DNA from: Flavobacterium poyangense
GTDB lineage: Bacteria; Bacteroidota; Bacteroidia; Flavobacteriales; Flavobacteriaceae
Direction of reading: 5' to 3'
NCBI RefSeq assembly: GCF_011751075.1
Contig: NZ_JAALLN010000002.1
Coordinates: 140,708 to 204,707, forward strand
Length of the DNA stretch: 64,000 nt
In this document: piece by piece, positions 51,501 through 60,467 of the stretch
Layout: every line of letters begins with the position of its first letter
Position numbering within the stretch: the stretch's first letter is position 1
The notes under the pieces: generated by a model
What the model saw: the letters and a program-made list of their open reading frames with translations, nothing else
The model's database searches: none
What the model was told of the DNA's origin: nothing
Program-made: the position numbers and the translations under genes

Positions 51501-54500
51501 TGTAGCACAAAACGGACCATTAGCCGTTAAACTTCCCTGAGGTAATGGATTAATCGTAATTGTCGCAGAACCGCCAGTAAAGGATGAACTTCGAGCACAA
51601 CTATCAGCTCCTGTTACAGAAACCAATGTATAGGTAGTCGAAGTCGTAACCGGAGTAGTAAATGTGGCAAAAGCAACGCCACTCGTAACATTGGTCTGCG
51701 TGCGATCTGCACCACCGTTTTCTTTATAGACAACAGTAAAAGGACCTGTTCCTGCACTTGCCGTAAAAGTTAATTGTCCGGCACCTGTAGCACAAAATGG
51801 GCCATTGGCCGTTAAACTTCCCTGAGGTAATGGGTTAATTGTAATCGTTGCGGAGCCACCGGTAAAGGATGAACTTCGAGCACAACTGTCAGCTCCAGTT
51901 ACAGAAACCAATGTATAAGTAGTCGAACTTGTAACCGGAGTAGTAAATGTTGCAAAAGCAACGCCACTGGTCACATTGGTCTGAGTACGATCTGCACCAC
52001 CGTTTTCTTTATAAACAACAGTAAAAGGACCTGTTCCCGCACTTGCCGTAAAAGTTAATTGTCCGGCACCCGTTGCACAAAACGGGCCATTGGCCGTTAA
52101 ACTTCCCTGTGGTAATGGGTTAACCGAAATCGTTGCGGAGCCACCAGTAAAGGATGAACTTCGAACACATGTATCAGCTCCTGTTACAGAAACCAATGTA
52201 TAGGTAGTCGAACTCGTGACCGGAGTAGTAAATGTTGCAAAAGCAACGCCACTCGTAACATTGGTCTGCGTGCGATCTGCACCACCATTTTCTTTATAGA
52301 CAACAGTATAAGGACCTGTTCCGGCACTTGCCGTAAAAATTAATTGTCCGGAACCTGTAACACAAAATGGACCGTTAGCTGTTAAACTTCCTTGTGGTAA
52401 AGGATTAATAGTAATTGTCGCAGAGCCACCAGTAAAGGATGAACTTCGAGCACAACTGTCAGCTCCTGTTACAGAAACCAATGTATAAGTAGTCGAACTT
52501 GTAACCGGAGTGGTAAATGTGGCAAAAGCAACGCCACTCGTAACATTGGTCTGCGTGCGATCTGCACCACCATTTTCTTTATAGACAACAGTATAAGGAC
52601 CTGTTCCTGCACTTGCCGTAAAAGTTAATTGCCCGGCACCTGTAGCACAAAACGGACCATTAGCCGTTAAACTTCCTTGTGGTAATGGATTAATCGTAAT
52701 TGTTGCGGAGCCACCGGTAAAGGATGAACTTCGAACACAACTATTAGCTCCTGTTACAGAAACCAATGTATACGTAGTCGAACTTGTAACCGGAGTGGTA
52801 AATGTTGCAAAAGCAACACCACTGGTCACATTGGTCTGAGTGCGATCTACCCCACCATTTTCTTTATAAACAACAGTAAAAGGACCAGTTCCTGCACTTG
52901 CAGTAAAAGTTAATTGTCCGGAACCCGTAGCACAAAATGGGCCATTGGCCGTTAAACTTCCTTGTGGCAATGGATTAATAGTAATCGTTGCAGAGCCACC
53001 GGTAAATGATGAACTTCGAACACAACTGTCAGCTCCCGTTACAGAAACCAATGTATAAGTAGTCGAACTCGTAACTGGAGTGGTAAAAGTAGCAAAAGCA
53101 ACACCACTAGTAACATTGGTCTGAGTGCGATCTGCACCACCATTTTCTTTATAAACAACAGTATACGGGCCTGTTCCAGCACTTGCCGTAAAAGTTAATT
53201 GTCCGGAACCTGTAACACAAAACGGACCGTTAGCTGTTAAACTTCCCTGAGGCAATGGATTAATCGTAATTGTCGCAGAACTGCCAGTAAAGGATGAACT
53301 TCGAGCACAGGTATCAGCTCCTGTTACAGAAACTAATGTATAAGTAGTCGAACTCGTAACCGGAGTAGTAAATGTTGCAAAAGCAACGCCACTGGTTACA
53401 TTCGTCTGAGTACGATCTGCACCACCATTTTCTTTATAAACAACAGTATAAGGACCTGTTCCTGCACTTGCCGTAAAAATTAATTGCCCGGAACCCGTAG
53501 CACAAAATGGGCCATTAGCCGTTAAACTTCCCTGAGGCAATGGATTAACTGTTATAGTAGCTACAGCTGAATTAGCAGAAACACAAGCTCCATTTTGAAC
53601 TACTGCTCTAAATTGAGTAGTAGCACTAAGAGCTCCTGAAGTATAGGATGTTGTTGTATTAGCAATATCTGTCCAGCTTGAAAATGGACTTACCGCATAT
53701 TGCCATTTCACAACTGTTCCGGTATGTCCACTCAAATTCATTGCTCCACTGGTTGCTCCTGAACAAATAGTTGTAGTACCACTTAAAGTTCCCCCTGCTG
53801 ACGCAGCAAAAACGGTAAGAGCGGCAGCATTATTCGATGAAATATTTGAAGAACAAACCCCTGATGTTAGATTAGTAACCGTAATTGTACTTGCTCCCAA
53901 AGTGCTTAAACCTACAGCTGTAAAAGTTCCTGTCCCGGCCGTAGAAACAGTCATTGCTGCTGTAAGTCCGGTACCGCTTGGACTACTGCGATTATAAGTT
54001 ACCGTATAGACGCCGACAGGCAAAGAACCTGCACTTCCTGTTAAAGTAACCGTCGAAGTGGTTCCTACTGTACTACAAACATCAGCCGCCGATATCCCCG
54101 TAATACTATAAGTTGGACAAGTATAAGTAACTATAACCTGACCGCGAGCTCCATCACCACCAATCTGAGGAGAACCCAATGCAGAATTTATACCTCCTCC
54201 TCCTCCTCCACCGGGTGCTGTTCCGGCATTTCCCGGCCCATTACCTAATAAGAGACTGCTAATAGCAGCACCTCCGGCACCACCACTGGTATCACCTCCT
54301 TTTCCCCCGGCCCCCGAACTTAATCCTAAACTTAATAAAGCTGAAGAACCGTTTCCGCCATTTACACCGGAAGTTGTTGTTATTGATCCAAATGAAGCTG
54401 TGTTTAAACCTCCAGCACCTCCACTGGGAGTTCCTCCGGATGAATTTGCAGCACCACCATTTCCACCAGCTGCAAAGAGCACACTTTCAAAACCGGTTAT

Positions 54501-54908
54501 AGTAGAGCTTCCTCCGTTACCACCTGTTCCCGTTGTACCCGTTGTTACTGCCGCGACTTTAACTGCTAAAGTATTTCCTGCGACAACAGTAATATTCCCG
54601 TGTGCAAAAGCACCACCACCACCACCGGCGCCACCTCTTCCATTTAATAATGAAGCACCACTGGCGCCACCTCCGGCACCACCACCACCCCAGGCTTGCA
54701 CATTCATTGTTGTAATTCCGGCAGGAACGACTACTGAACCATTAACTGTAAATGTATGCGGTGGTTGTGCCCATAAAGAGCCAAAAACAAATAAAAACAA
54801 AAAGGAAAATTTTACCTTTAAAAATGATGTTTTTTTATAATGCAGATTCTTTTGAGAAAAACAATGCATTAAAAATTGAAGCAGGAAAGCTGGTAATTTT
54901 TTTTTCAT
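48501..54908 (-). CDS. Giant repetitive surface protein with T9SS C-terminal sorting domain, 2135 aa
   Basis: A long N-region (about 35 residues) precedes a signal-peptide core ending SLWAQ. Next comes a Gly-rich segment (about 60-260, WGGGGAGGGASG and similar), then Ig-like stretches to about 455. Eleven tandem copies of a 95-residue repeat follow (about 455-1500), each starting PLPQGSLTANGPFC. A 600-residue C-terminal module ends with VSIKKVMF, similar to the end of the 1402-residue protein and typical of a T9SS sorting domain (type C in appearance). No enzymatic motif is visible. The design is that of an adhesin or gliding-related surface filament. The repeats are nearly identical in DNA, indicating recent expansion or conversion. 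Confidence 0.92.
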   Translation of the reverse strand: MKKKLPAFLLQFLMHCFSQKNLHYKKTSFLKVKFSFLFLFVFGSLWAQPPHTFTVNGSVVVPAGITTMNVQAWGGGGAGGGASGASLLNGRGGAGGGGGAFAHGNITVVAGNTLAVKVAAVTTGTTGTGGNGGSSTITGFESVLFAAGGNGGAANSSGGTPSGGAGGLNTASFGSITTTSGVNGGNGSSALLSLGLSSGAGGKGGDTSGGAGGAAISSLLLGNGPGNAGTAPGGGGGGGINSALGSPQIGGDGARGQVIVTYTCPTYSITGISAADVCSTVGTTSTVTLTGSAGSLPVGVYTVTYNRSSPSGTGLTAAMTVSTAGTGTFTAVGLSTLGASTITVTNLTSGVCSSNISSNNAAALTVFAASAGGTLSGTTTICSGATSGAMNLSGHTGTVVKWQYAVSPFSSWTDIANTTTSYTSGALSATTQFRAVVQNGACVSANSAVATITVNPLPQGSLTANGPFCATGSGQLIFTASAGTGPYTVVYKENGGADRTQTNVTSGVAFATFTTPVTSSTTYTLVSVTGADTCARSSSFTGSSATITINPLPQGSLTANGPFCVTGSGQLTFTASAGTGPYTVVYKENGGADRTQTNVTSGVAFATFTTPVTSSTTYTLVSVTGADSCVRSSSFTGGSATITINPLPQGSLTANGPFCATGSGQLTFTASAGTGPFTVVYKENGGVDRTQTNVTSGVAFATFTTPVTSSTTYTLVSVTGANSCVRSSSFTGGSATITINPLPQGSLTANGPFCATGAGQLTFTASAGTGPYTVVYKENGGADRTQTNVTSGVAFATFTTPVTSSTTYTLVSVTGADSCARSSSFTGGSATITINPLPQGSLTANGPFCVTGSGQLIFTASAGTGPYTVVYKENGGADRTQTNVTSGVAFATFTTPVTSSTTYTLVSVTGADTCVRSSSFTGGSATISVNPLPQGSLTANGPFCATGAGQLTFTASAGTGPFTVVYKENGGADRTQTNVTSGVAFATFTTPVTSSTTYTLVSVTGADSCARSSSFTGGSATITINPLPQGSLTANGPFCATGAGQLTFTASAGTGPFTVVYKENGGADRTQTNVTSGVAFATFTTPVTTSTTYTLVSVTGADSCARSSSFTGGSATITINPLPQGSLTANGPFCATGAGQLTFTASAGAGPYTVVYKENGGADRAQTNVTSGVAFATFTTPVTSSTTYTLVSVTGADSCVRSSSFTGGSATITINPLPQGSLTANGPFCATGAGQLTFTASVGTGPFTVVYKENGGADRTQTNVTSGVAFATFTTPVTSSTTYTLVSVTGADTCVRSSSFTGGSATITINPLPQGSLTANGPFCVTGSGQLTFTASAGTGPFTVVYKENGGADRTQTNVTSGVAFATFTTPVTSSTTYTLVSVTGADTCVRSSSFTGGSATISVNLLPQGSLTANGPFCATGAGQLTFTASAGTGPFTVVYKENGGADRTQTNVTSGVAFATFTTPVTSSTTYTLVSVTGADSCVRSSSFTGGSASITITPEPTAPINGGVTQPTCAIQTGSIVLNGLPNLSNYTITQSGTVANTYSGGGGSDPTTYTITGLAAGTYNFSVAYSGSCPSPLLSSIVINPLITNTYTIAGGWSNGTPTLNHNIVFADDYTSAGDVNSCTCNVNSGVKVTINALNTLTVTNALTVDPARGTELIFENNASLVQVNDNPSVNSGSITYKRTGKQILRYDYIYWSTPVNLQKLVDVSPLTLSDKYFSFNGTNWVLTNSNTTMVVGKGYIIRGPQNYSITVRADYTAQFAGTPNNGALTGETMDAGKFYLIGNPYPSALDADLFLPANSFLDGTIFFWTHNTPIGTVGANKYNADDYASYNVVGGVAISAKSDPGHSDDPLLDLGVKPTGKIAAGQSFFATTVSGGTVAFNNEMRLGGAHNSQFFKIDETSKKKDLERHRIWLDMTNEEGAFKQLLIGYVEGATNGHDNRFDGVTLDGNPFLDFYSINSNRKYVIQGRALPFLDIDTVPLGYRSAIVSDFKISIDDSDGNLAHQEIFIEDKLTGVVHDLRKSGYTFSSTIGVFDDRFILRYINKSLGVDEFENKGKEIVVSTKDKVISINASERTISEILIFDVSGSMIYKKTAINNPSFQVVNLKSQDQLLFVKVKLDDNVVSIKKVMF
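50415..53550 (-). repeat. Eleven tandem 285-bp coding repeats
   Basis: Marker words such as GTAAAGGATGAACTTCGA recur every 285 bp (for example 50436 and 50721). The units differ at only a few positions each. Variants are limited: CATG or CVTG after PFC, GSG or GAG, GPY or GPF, ADSC, ADTC or ANSC, and CARSS or CVRSS. The different combinations suggest shuffling between units. Assembly errors are possible here. Confidence 0.92.
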
Positions 54909-55285
54909 CGCACTACTTTTTAAGTTAAAAGAAAAATCAGAACCAAACAGACGTTTGATTAAAATAGAACTCTAAATACCTCAAAAAATAATTTTGACTA
55001 TAAAAAATCAACTTATAATTAAAAGCAAAAAATACTAAAATGCTGCTTTTTAATTTGTGGTATTTAAAATAGCAATCAATATTTTGGCAGAGAAAAACAG
55101 AAAAAAAATGTACTTTATCGGGCTTATATGTACGTTCGTCGTACAAGCATAGCAACAAGGTACAATTTTATTTACAAGACAGCAAGATATTTTACATAAA
55201 ATTGTAAGAATTAAACACTTAAAAAATTAGAGATTGTTATAAAACCAACAAAATAGCCCTAAAAATGGCATTTTATCGTTAAAAA

Positions 55286-55335
55286 ATGCATTTTATCGAT
55301 CATGATTATTTATCGATAAAATGCATCTTTTTTTT
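55286..55335. terminator. Strong symmetric hairpin, possible orphan bidirectional terminator
   Basis: ATGCATTTTATCGAT (55286-55300) pairs perfectly with ATCGATAAAATGCAT (55312-55326), with T residues on the plus side and A residues before. A partial copy of one arm, GGCATTTTATCGTT, precedes it at about 55267. No gene ends nearby. Confidence 0.6.
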
Positions 55336-55382
55336 AACACTTGAAAGATAAAACGCACTTATTGTATAATCGACACATCTAA

Positions 55383-55636
55383 TTAACTCAAGTTGCCGGT
55401 TGAATAATAATGTATACTGTGAAAAGTAAAATGTGAAAAGTAATAAGTTTTGTTTAATTGATTACCGACTTACATTGTACGAACATATAACTGTGCCAGA
55501 TCATCGAAATACAGCAACAATATACTTAACGCCTAAAGGCAAGAAAATCCCTTAATTAAAGCATTTGCTCTTTCAGAGTATCATTTCACATTTTACAGTA
55601 TACATTTTACAACTAATAACTAGCAACTTGAATTAA
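55383..55636. repeat. Repeat element B with inverted termini, 254 bp
   Basis: TTAACTCAAGTTGC at the left and GCAACTTGAATTAA at the right are inverted copies (13 of 14). Further in, ATGTATACTGTGAAAAG faces TTTTACAGTATACAT, so the arms continue for about 60 bp with interruptions. Its ends match element A at 26229-26574. Confidence 0.6.
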
Positions 55637-55791
55637 ATAGCATCAGAATACTATTTTTTGAGTTACAGAAAATTATGTCCCAAAAACAACTTCTACTCTT
55701 ACAACCTGATCATCAAAGGATAAGTTTGAAAATTGAAATATCCTTTCAAAAAGTCTTTTCTAAGTAAATTTTAAACCTGAAAAAACCCAAA

Positions 55792-55824
55792 AAAAATCCA
55801 TTTGACTGTGACAAATGGATTTTT
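55792..55824 (-). terminator. Terminator of the 1402-aa surface-protein gene
   Basis: AAAAATCCATTTG (55792-55804) pairs with CAAATGGATTTTT (55812-55824); on the minus strand the stem runs into eight T. It begins 26 bp after the stop. Confidence 0.88.
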
Positions 55825-55849
55825 CTATAATCTATAAAAGTGATCCTCT

Positions 55850-58800
55850 TTATTGAAATATAGCTTTTCTGGTCGTAGTATGATTGTTTTCTAAAGTAAC
55901 TTTAATCAATACAACCTGATTAGCCGATTGTAAATTGGCTATTTGTAATTCTGTTGCCCCAACTTTCTTTTTATTATAAAGTTGTTTTCCTGAAATATCA
56001 TAAATAGTGACTTCTCTAATATTATCTTTTTCTGAGTTTACTTTTATTACTTTGTTTTTTACAGAAACGATAAGATCACTGTCTTTGTTTTCAAAATCAT
56101 CTACTCCTAATGTCTTATTGGTATAACGCAATATAAAACGATCTGGAAAAACGCCCTTTTCGGTTGAGAATGTGTATTTACCATCTCGCAAATCATAAAC
56201 TTTGGCTGTTACTTTGTCCTCTAAATAAACAGCCTGATTAACCAGATTACCATCTGTTTGCTCTATAGCAATTGCAAACTCACCTGCAATAGAACTACGA
56301 TAACCTAAAGGAACAATATCAGTGTCCGTGAAAGGCAGCGCACGCCCCTGAATTACGTAATTCTTATCATTATCAATACTGTAAAAATCTATAAAAGCGT
56401 TACCATCAAAACTTTCACCGTCAAATCTGTTTTCAAAATCATTGGTAGCTCCTTCTACATATCCGATCAGGACTTGTTTAAAAGCACCATTTTCATTTGT
56501 CAGGTTTAACCACATGCGGCTATTCTCAACTCCTTTATTTTTTGAAGTATTATCTCTTTTAAAAAACTGGTTGTTAACTCCTACCGGACGCATACTGTTA
56601 TCAAAAGTAACTGTCCCGGCTTCATTTGCACTTACAAAAAAGGATACTCCTGATGCAATTTTACCGGAAGGGGTACTCATATTAAGTCCCGGGGCCTGAG
56701 AAGGTCTCGTTGCTACACCACCGGTTAGATTAAAACTTGCATAATCATTTGAATTGTATTTATGTCCCCCTACCGTGCCTATTGCTGTATTATGCGTCCA
56801 GAAATAAATAGTCCCGTTTATAAAAGTATTAGCATTCAAAAATTTAACAGCATCTAACGCCGAAGGATATGGGTTTCCAATCAAATAGAAGTTGTTTGGA
56901 AGAAGTGATTCTCCTTTAATAATTCCATTATTTGGAACACCAATAAAATTTACAGTTTGAGAATAGGTCGAACTTTCCCAGTAATCTTTACCATTTGGAT
57001 ATTTGGTATAGGGTTTAGGAACACGAATAATATATCCCTTACCGGGTATCATCGCAGTATTTCCATTTTCTATTACCCAATTCTTTCCGTTAAATGAGCT
57101 GTATTTATCAGACAACGTATTTGGAGATAAAACATTCAACTTTTGATCTGCTACCGATGAAGACCAATAGGTATAATCAAAATTTACCATTGGAGTTGAA
57201 ATACGCTCCATATCAAATGAATTTACTGCTCCTGTATAAGTGGCATTATTATTCGTCTGAACCAAGGAACCGTTGTTTTTAATGATCAGTTTACCCTTTT
57301 CGTTTACCACAATATTTTCATTAACGGTAAGGGTTTTGTTTCCCGGTATAGTTAAGGTCTTTCCTGCTGCTATCGTACAAGTACAAACTTCTAAATCATT
57401 AGCCAGAGTTGAGCTTTTATTTACCACAATAGAAGAACCACTTTGAGGAGCTGCTGATCCATCATAAACAAATGGAGTGTCGATAAAATTAAGTGCAATG
57501 TTGGCATTCTCTCCGTCTTCTCTTAAACGTACTTCTACTGTAGAAGTTTTATTTAACGGATAGGTGACACCACCATTAATCAGAGAACTTGTAGTACTAT
57601 AAGATTGCGTAGCTATTTTAACTCCGTCAATATAAATTTCAGCAACATCATCACAATTGACCAATTCTAACTGATAACGACCACAAGGAAAACCTTTACG
57701 TTTGTAAGCAATTGTAAACTGGTTTACCGGCATAGGAGCCCCTTCCCAACCGGAGTAATAGGATGGCGACACATCAGCATTCCAATAATTCTGCGTATTG
57801 ATATTTATTTTAGTATCGGCATAAGTTCCGGCATAAGTATCAGCCAACAAAGCAAGATCAGCTGAATTAAAACCATACACATTCCATTTATTCTCTCCAA
57901 AAGGAAGCGAAGTATCTCCTTTTATAATGCCATATGAAATGGATAGCCTGGACGAACCTGCTTTTTCATAATATTCTAAGACAAAATCATGTGTTCCTGA
58001 AGACAAGGTACGGAGCGTAGATCTCAATGCATAACCTTGATCCTGCCAATTGTCTATCACTATTTTTCCATCAATATATAAACGATAACCGTCATCTCCT
58101 CCTACCGTAAAATTATATTGACCTGCCTCTGTTGTAGCGGTCATCAAATAACGGACATAAAACCTGTCACTTGGTACGACGCCACAAAATTCATTTGGCG
58201 CAACACTTGTATCCCCTGTAATTACTCCTGTCGCTACATTACGATCAAACATAGCTTTCTCTGCAACAGTTCCGACATAAGTCGTCATAGCTGGAGTATC
58301 TCCTGTATAGGTATAAACATAACCTTTCCAATTGTTAATTCCAGCTGTTAAAGTAGGAACGCATGGTGGTGGCGTGACCGTAACTGTGACCGTTGCAGAC
58401 GAATAATTTGTTCCGTCAAATAAGGTGTAAACAAATGAACTCGTTCCTGTAAAACCTGCAGTAGGAGTAAAAGTCACATTCGTTTTTCCATTAACCACAA
58501 CTGATCCACCCAAACTTGGCTGTGTTGACGTTATCGATACTAATGAACCATAATTCTCATCATTTGACAAAATAGGAATTGGGATAGCTGTCTTTGAATC
58601 GGTAGTGATACTATCCGGATTAGCAGTTAGTAAGTTTGAATTATCAACAATACCGGAAATCGTTGGCCCAACTTCTCCTCCATAATCGTGCTTTAATCTA
58701 AAATATCCGTTGTAAATATTCTGTACTCCATAAGGATATATTCTGATATAAAACGTTTGATTTGTATTACTTGTCACAACCGTATTTGCCGGAAAATTAA

Positions 58801-60058
58801 GTACTACTTCCGTATCGCTACCTTGTACTGCCGTAGTCGAACCCAAAAGAATTGTCCCTCCATCAGCAAAAGCGGGATCTGTCGAATAACGCACTTCGTA
58901 TTTTGTAGCCCCTTCATTTCCGGCCGGAGAGTTGTATATAAACCTGAATTGCGTTAAAGTCAGCTTAAAATTCGGTTTTGGTTTTACACTTACCTGAACA
59001 TATTTGTTAAGATTTACGGTATTTTTAATTGTACTGGTTTGTACATTACTAACATTAAAATAATTTGGATTACTGTTTGTTACAAAATTAACCCCTGAAC
59101 CACTGATATCGTTTGCCATTATATTTGCATCTGTAACAACAGCCTTGGGTTGATCTACAGCACCATTCCAGATTATCAGACGAGATGTAAATTCTTCAAC
59201 AAAAACCCAAACGGTAGCTGTCGATGTCTTTGATCCTTTTTTAAGAATGTAAGTGAACGAACTCGTTCCTTTAAAGTTTGCCGCTGGTGTAAACGTAAGG
59301 ATATCGTTATTGTTTGTAACGGTTCCTTCAGCACTAGGTGGCTGTGTATACGTCATCGTTGAACCATTGGACTTCGTGTCATTTGTTAACGGATCAAATG
59401 ACACTGCTCTTTTTTCTTTAGTACTTATCAGATCGTCATTTGCATTTAAGTCCTTTTCATCGTAAGGCAAAACAGTACCTCTAATTGTAGGAGTTGTGTT
59501 TCCGTCTGCGGCAACGCTTGTATTCTTATTCGTTAAAAATAAAGGAGAATCGGGATCACTACCCGGTTTTAGTTTATAACCGTAAATACGAATCGTTATA
59601 GTTTCGCCCGCATACAGAGTAACATTAGACAAACTCAATGACTTGTTTACTTTTCCGGGTTTTGTTGTTTCATCAATCAACAAACTGCTGGTCGCAAAAT
59701 TATCTTTGGAATACCGAACCTGATAACGCTTAACATACAAATTCGCATCACCATGATAGGTAAATTTAAAAGCATCCAATTTGATTTTATAGCCCGTTTT
59801 TGCAGTCGTTGTAAACTGAAAATATTTAGTATCATCAATAGCAAATGATGTCGTCCATGGACTTCCTTTAAAACCTTCCCATTGCAAAGGAGACAAAGTT
59901 AAATTACTTCCGTTGCCTAATTCCCCGGCAGATACCGATGCCGTGTAACCGGAGGTAATAGTTGCTGATTTACTAGTGGGACCATCCCATTTCACCAGGT
60001 CCACTTGTGCAAAACCAACAAAGGGTAAAACTAAAAATAAAAGTAATTTTCTCATCAT
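55850..60058 (-). CDS. Large surface protein with PA14 domain and T9SS C-terminal sorting domain, 1402 aa
   Basis: A short signal peptide (MMRKLLLFLVLPFVGFAQ) precedes two beta-rich regions that each contain cadherin/Ig-like DDL or tandem motifs such as FTPAANFKGTSSFTYIL and FTPTAGFTGTSSFVYTL (about 250-290 and 535-560). A PA14-like domain follows at about 580-720 (YNFTVGGDDGYRLYIDGKIVIDNW, then GTHDFVLEYYEKAGSSRLSISYG), with a second related sugar- or peptide-binding-like unit to about 870. The last 500 residues match the C-terminal module of the 2135-residue protein. PA14 domains often bind carbohydrate. Likely an adhesin; no catalytic motif seen. Confidence 0.92.
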   Translation of the reverse strand: MMRKLLLFLVLPFVGFAQVDLVKWDGPTSKSATITSGYTASVSAGELGNGSNLTLSPLQWEGFKGSPWTTSFAIDDTKYFQFTTTAKTGYKIKLDAFKFTYHGDANLYVKRYQVRYSKDNFATSSLLIDETTKPGKVNKSLSLSNVTLYAGETITIRIYGYKLKPGSDPDSPLFLTNKNTSVAADGNTTPTIRGTVLPYDEKDLNANDDLISTKEKRAVSFDPLTNDTKSNGSTMTYTQPPSAEGTVTNNNDILTFTPAANFKGTSSFTYILKKGSKTSTATVWVFVEEFTSRLIIWNGAVDQPKAVVTDANIMANDISGSGVNFVTNSNPNYFNVSNVQTSTIKNTVNLNKYVQVSVKPKPNFKLTLTQFRFIYNSPAGNEGATKYEVRYSTDPAFADGGTILLGSTTAVQGSDTEVVLNFPANTVVTSNTNQTFYIRIYPYGVQNIYNGYFRLKHDYGGEVGPTISGIVDNSNLLTANPDSITTDSKTAIPIPILSNDENYGSLVSITSTQPSLGGSVVVNGKTNVTFTPTAGFTGTSSFVYTLFDGTNYSSATVTVTVTPPPCVPTLTAGINNWKGYVYTYTGDTPAMTTYVGTVAEKAMFDRNVATGVITGDTSVAPNEFCGVVPSDRFYVRYLMTATTEAGQYNFTVGGDDGYRLYIDGKIVIDNWQDQGYALRSTLRTLSSGTHDFVLEYYEKAGSSRLSISYGIIKGDTSLPFGENKWNVYGFNSADLALLADTYAGTYADTKININTQNYWNADVSPSYYSGWEGAPMPVNQFTIAYKRKGFPCGRYQLELVNCDDVAEIYIDGVKIATQSYSTTSSLINGGVTYPLNKTSTVEVRLREDGENANIALNFIDTPFVYDGSAAPQSGSSIVVNKSSTLANDLEVCTCTIAAGKTLTIPGNKTLTVNENIVVNEKGKLIIKNNGSLVQTNNNATYTGAVNSFDMERISTPMVNFDYTYWSSSVADQKLNVLSPNTLSDKYSSFNGKNWVIENGNTAMIPGKGYIIRVPKPYTKYPNGKDYWESSTYSQTVNFIGVPNNGIIKGESLLPNNFYLIGNPYPSALDAVKFLNANTFINGTIYFWTHNTAIGTVGGHKYNSNDYASFNLTGGVATRPSQAPGLNMSTPSGKIASGVSFFVSANEAGTVTFDNSMRPVGVNNQFFKRDNTSKNKGVENSRMWLNLTNENGAFKQVLIGYVEGATNDFENRFDGESFDGNAFIDFYSIDNDKNYVIQGRALPFTDTDIVPLGYRSSIAGEFAIAIEQTDGNLVNQAVYLEDKVTAKVYDLRDGKYTFSTEKGVFPDRFILRYTNKTLGVDDFENKDSDLIVSVKNKVIKVNSEKDNIREVTIYDISGKQLYNKKKVGATELQIANLQSANQVVLIKVTLENNHTTTRKAIFQ

Positions 60059-60105
60059 TTTAATTGTTTCTATCAGATCGTTAAACAGGTAAATTTTAGG
60101 GCTTG

Positions 60106-60113
60106 CAAAGATA
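60106..60113 (-). promoter_or_regulatory. -7 element of the 1402-aa surface-protein gene
   Basis: TATCTTTG on the minus strand, an exact consensus match 48 nt before the ATG. Confidence 0.6.
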
Positions 60114-60276
60114 TAGACAACTACGTATTTGTCATAAAAGCGGTTTTAAGAAAGACCATATATTCGATAAAGCAAAAGAAATACTCGATGAAATACACCG
60201 CAAGAAGCGCCGAACTGTGTTAATTCTTATAAAAAAAGAAAATAAAACATAAGAATAATCGCAATCTACAATCAAA

Positions 60277-60319
60277 AAACTCACGTTTTTTAGATTAAAA
60301 ATCTGAAAAACGTGAGTTT
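60277..60319. terminator. Hairpin downstream of recX
   Basis: AAACTCACGTTTTTTAGAT (60277-60295) pairs at 18 of 19 positions with ATCTGAAAAACGTGAGTTT (60301-60319). It lies 149 bp past the recX stop on the minus strand. The rest of 60059-60467 shows only the promoter at 60106 and no gene. Confidence 0.6.
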
Positions 60320-60467
60320 CTATGAATATTATGCAATAAAACACTACCTAATAACTATTGATTATTTTGTAATAAACAAGGTTTTTGAATATCGTTTGGT
60401 TTAAAGAAAAGCAACTTTTACGCAATGCGAAAATTAAAATTTTGTCCTGAAAAATGAAACTAAAACT

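Larger units (their letters stand above)
54909..55849. other. Gene-free stretch between the two giant surface-protein genes
   Basis: These 941 bases hold no credible gene. They contain a strong 15-bp-stem hairpin (55286-55335), repeat element B (55383-55636) and the terminator of the upstream surface gene (55792-55824). No clear -7 element for the 2135-residue gene was found close to its ATG. Confidence 0.6.

Noticed and set aside
50415..53550. Regular repeats considered as a CRISPR array
   Set aside because: Units are 285 bp, in frame and nearly identical throughout, without distinct spacers; they encode protein repeats.
54400..54840. A 146-codon plus-strand Pro/Ala-rich frame opposite the 2135-residue gene
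   Set aside because: It is the mirror of the Gly-rich segment on the coding strand; Pro/Ala runs arise from reading Gly codons backwards.
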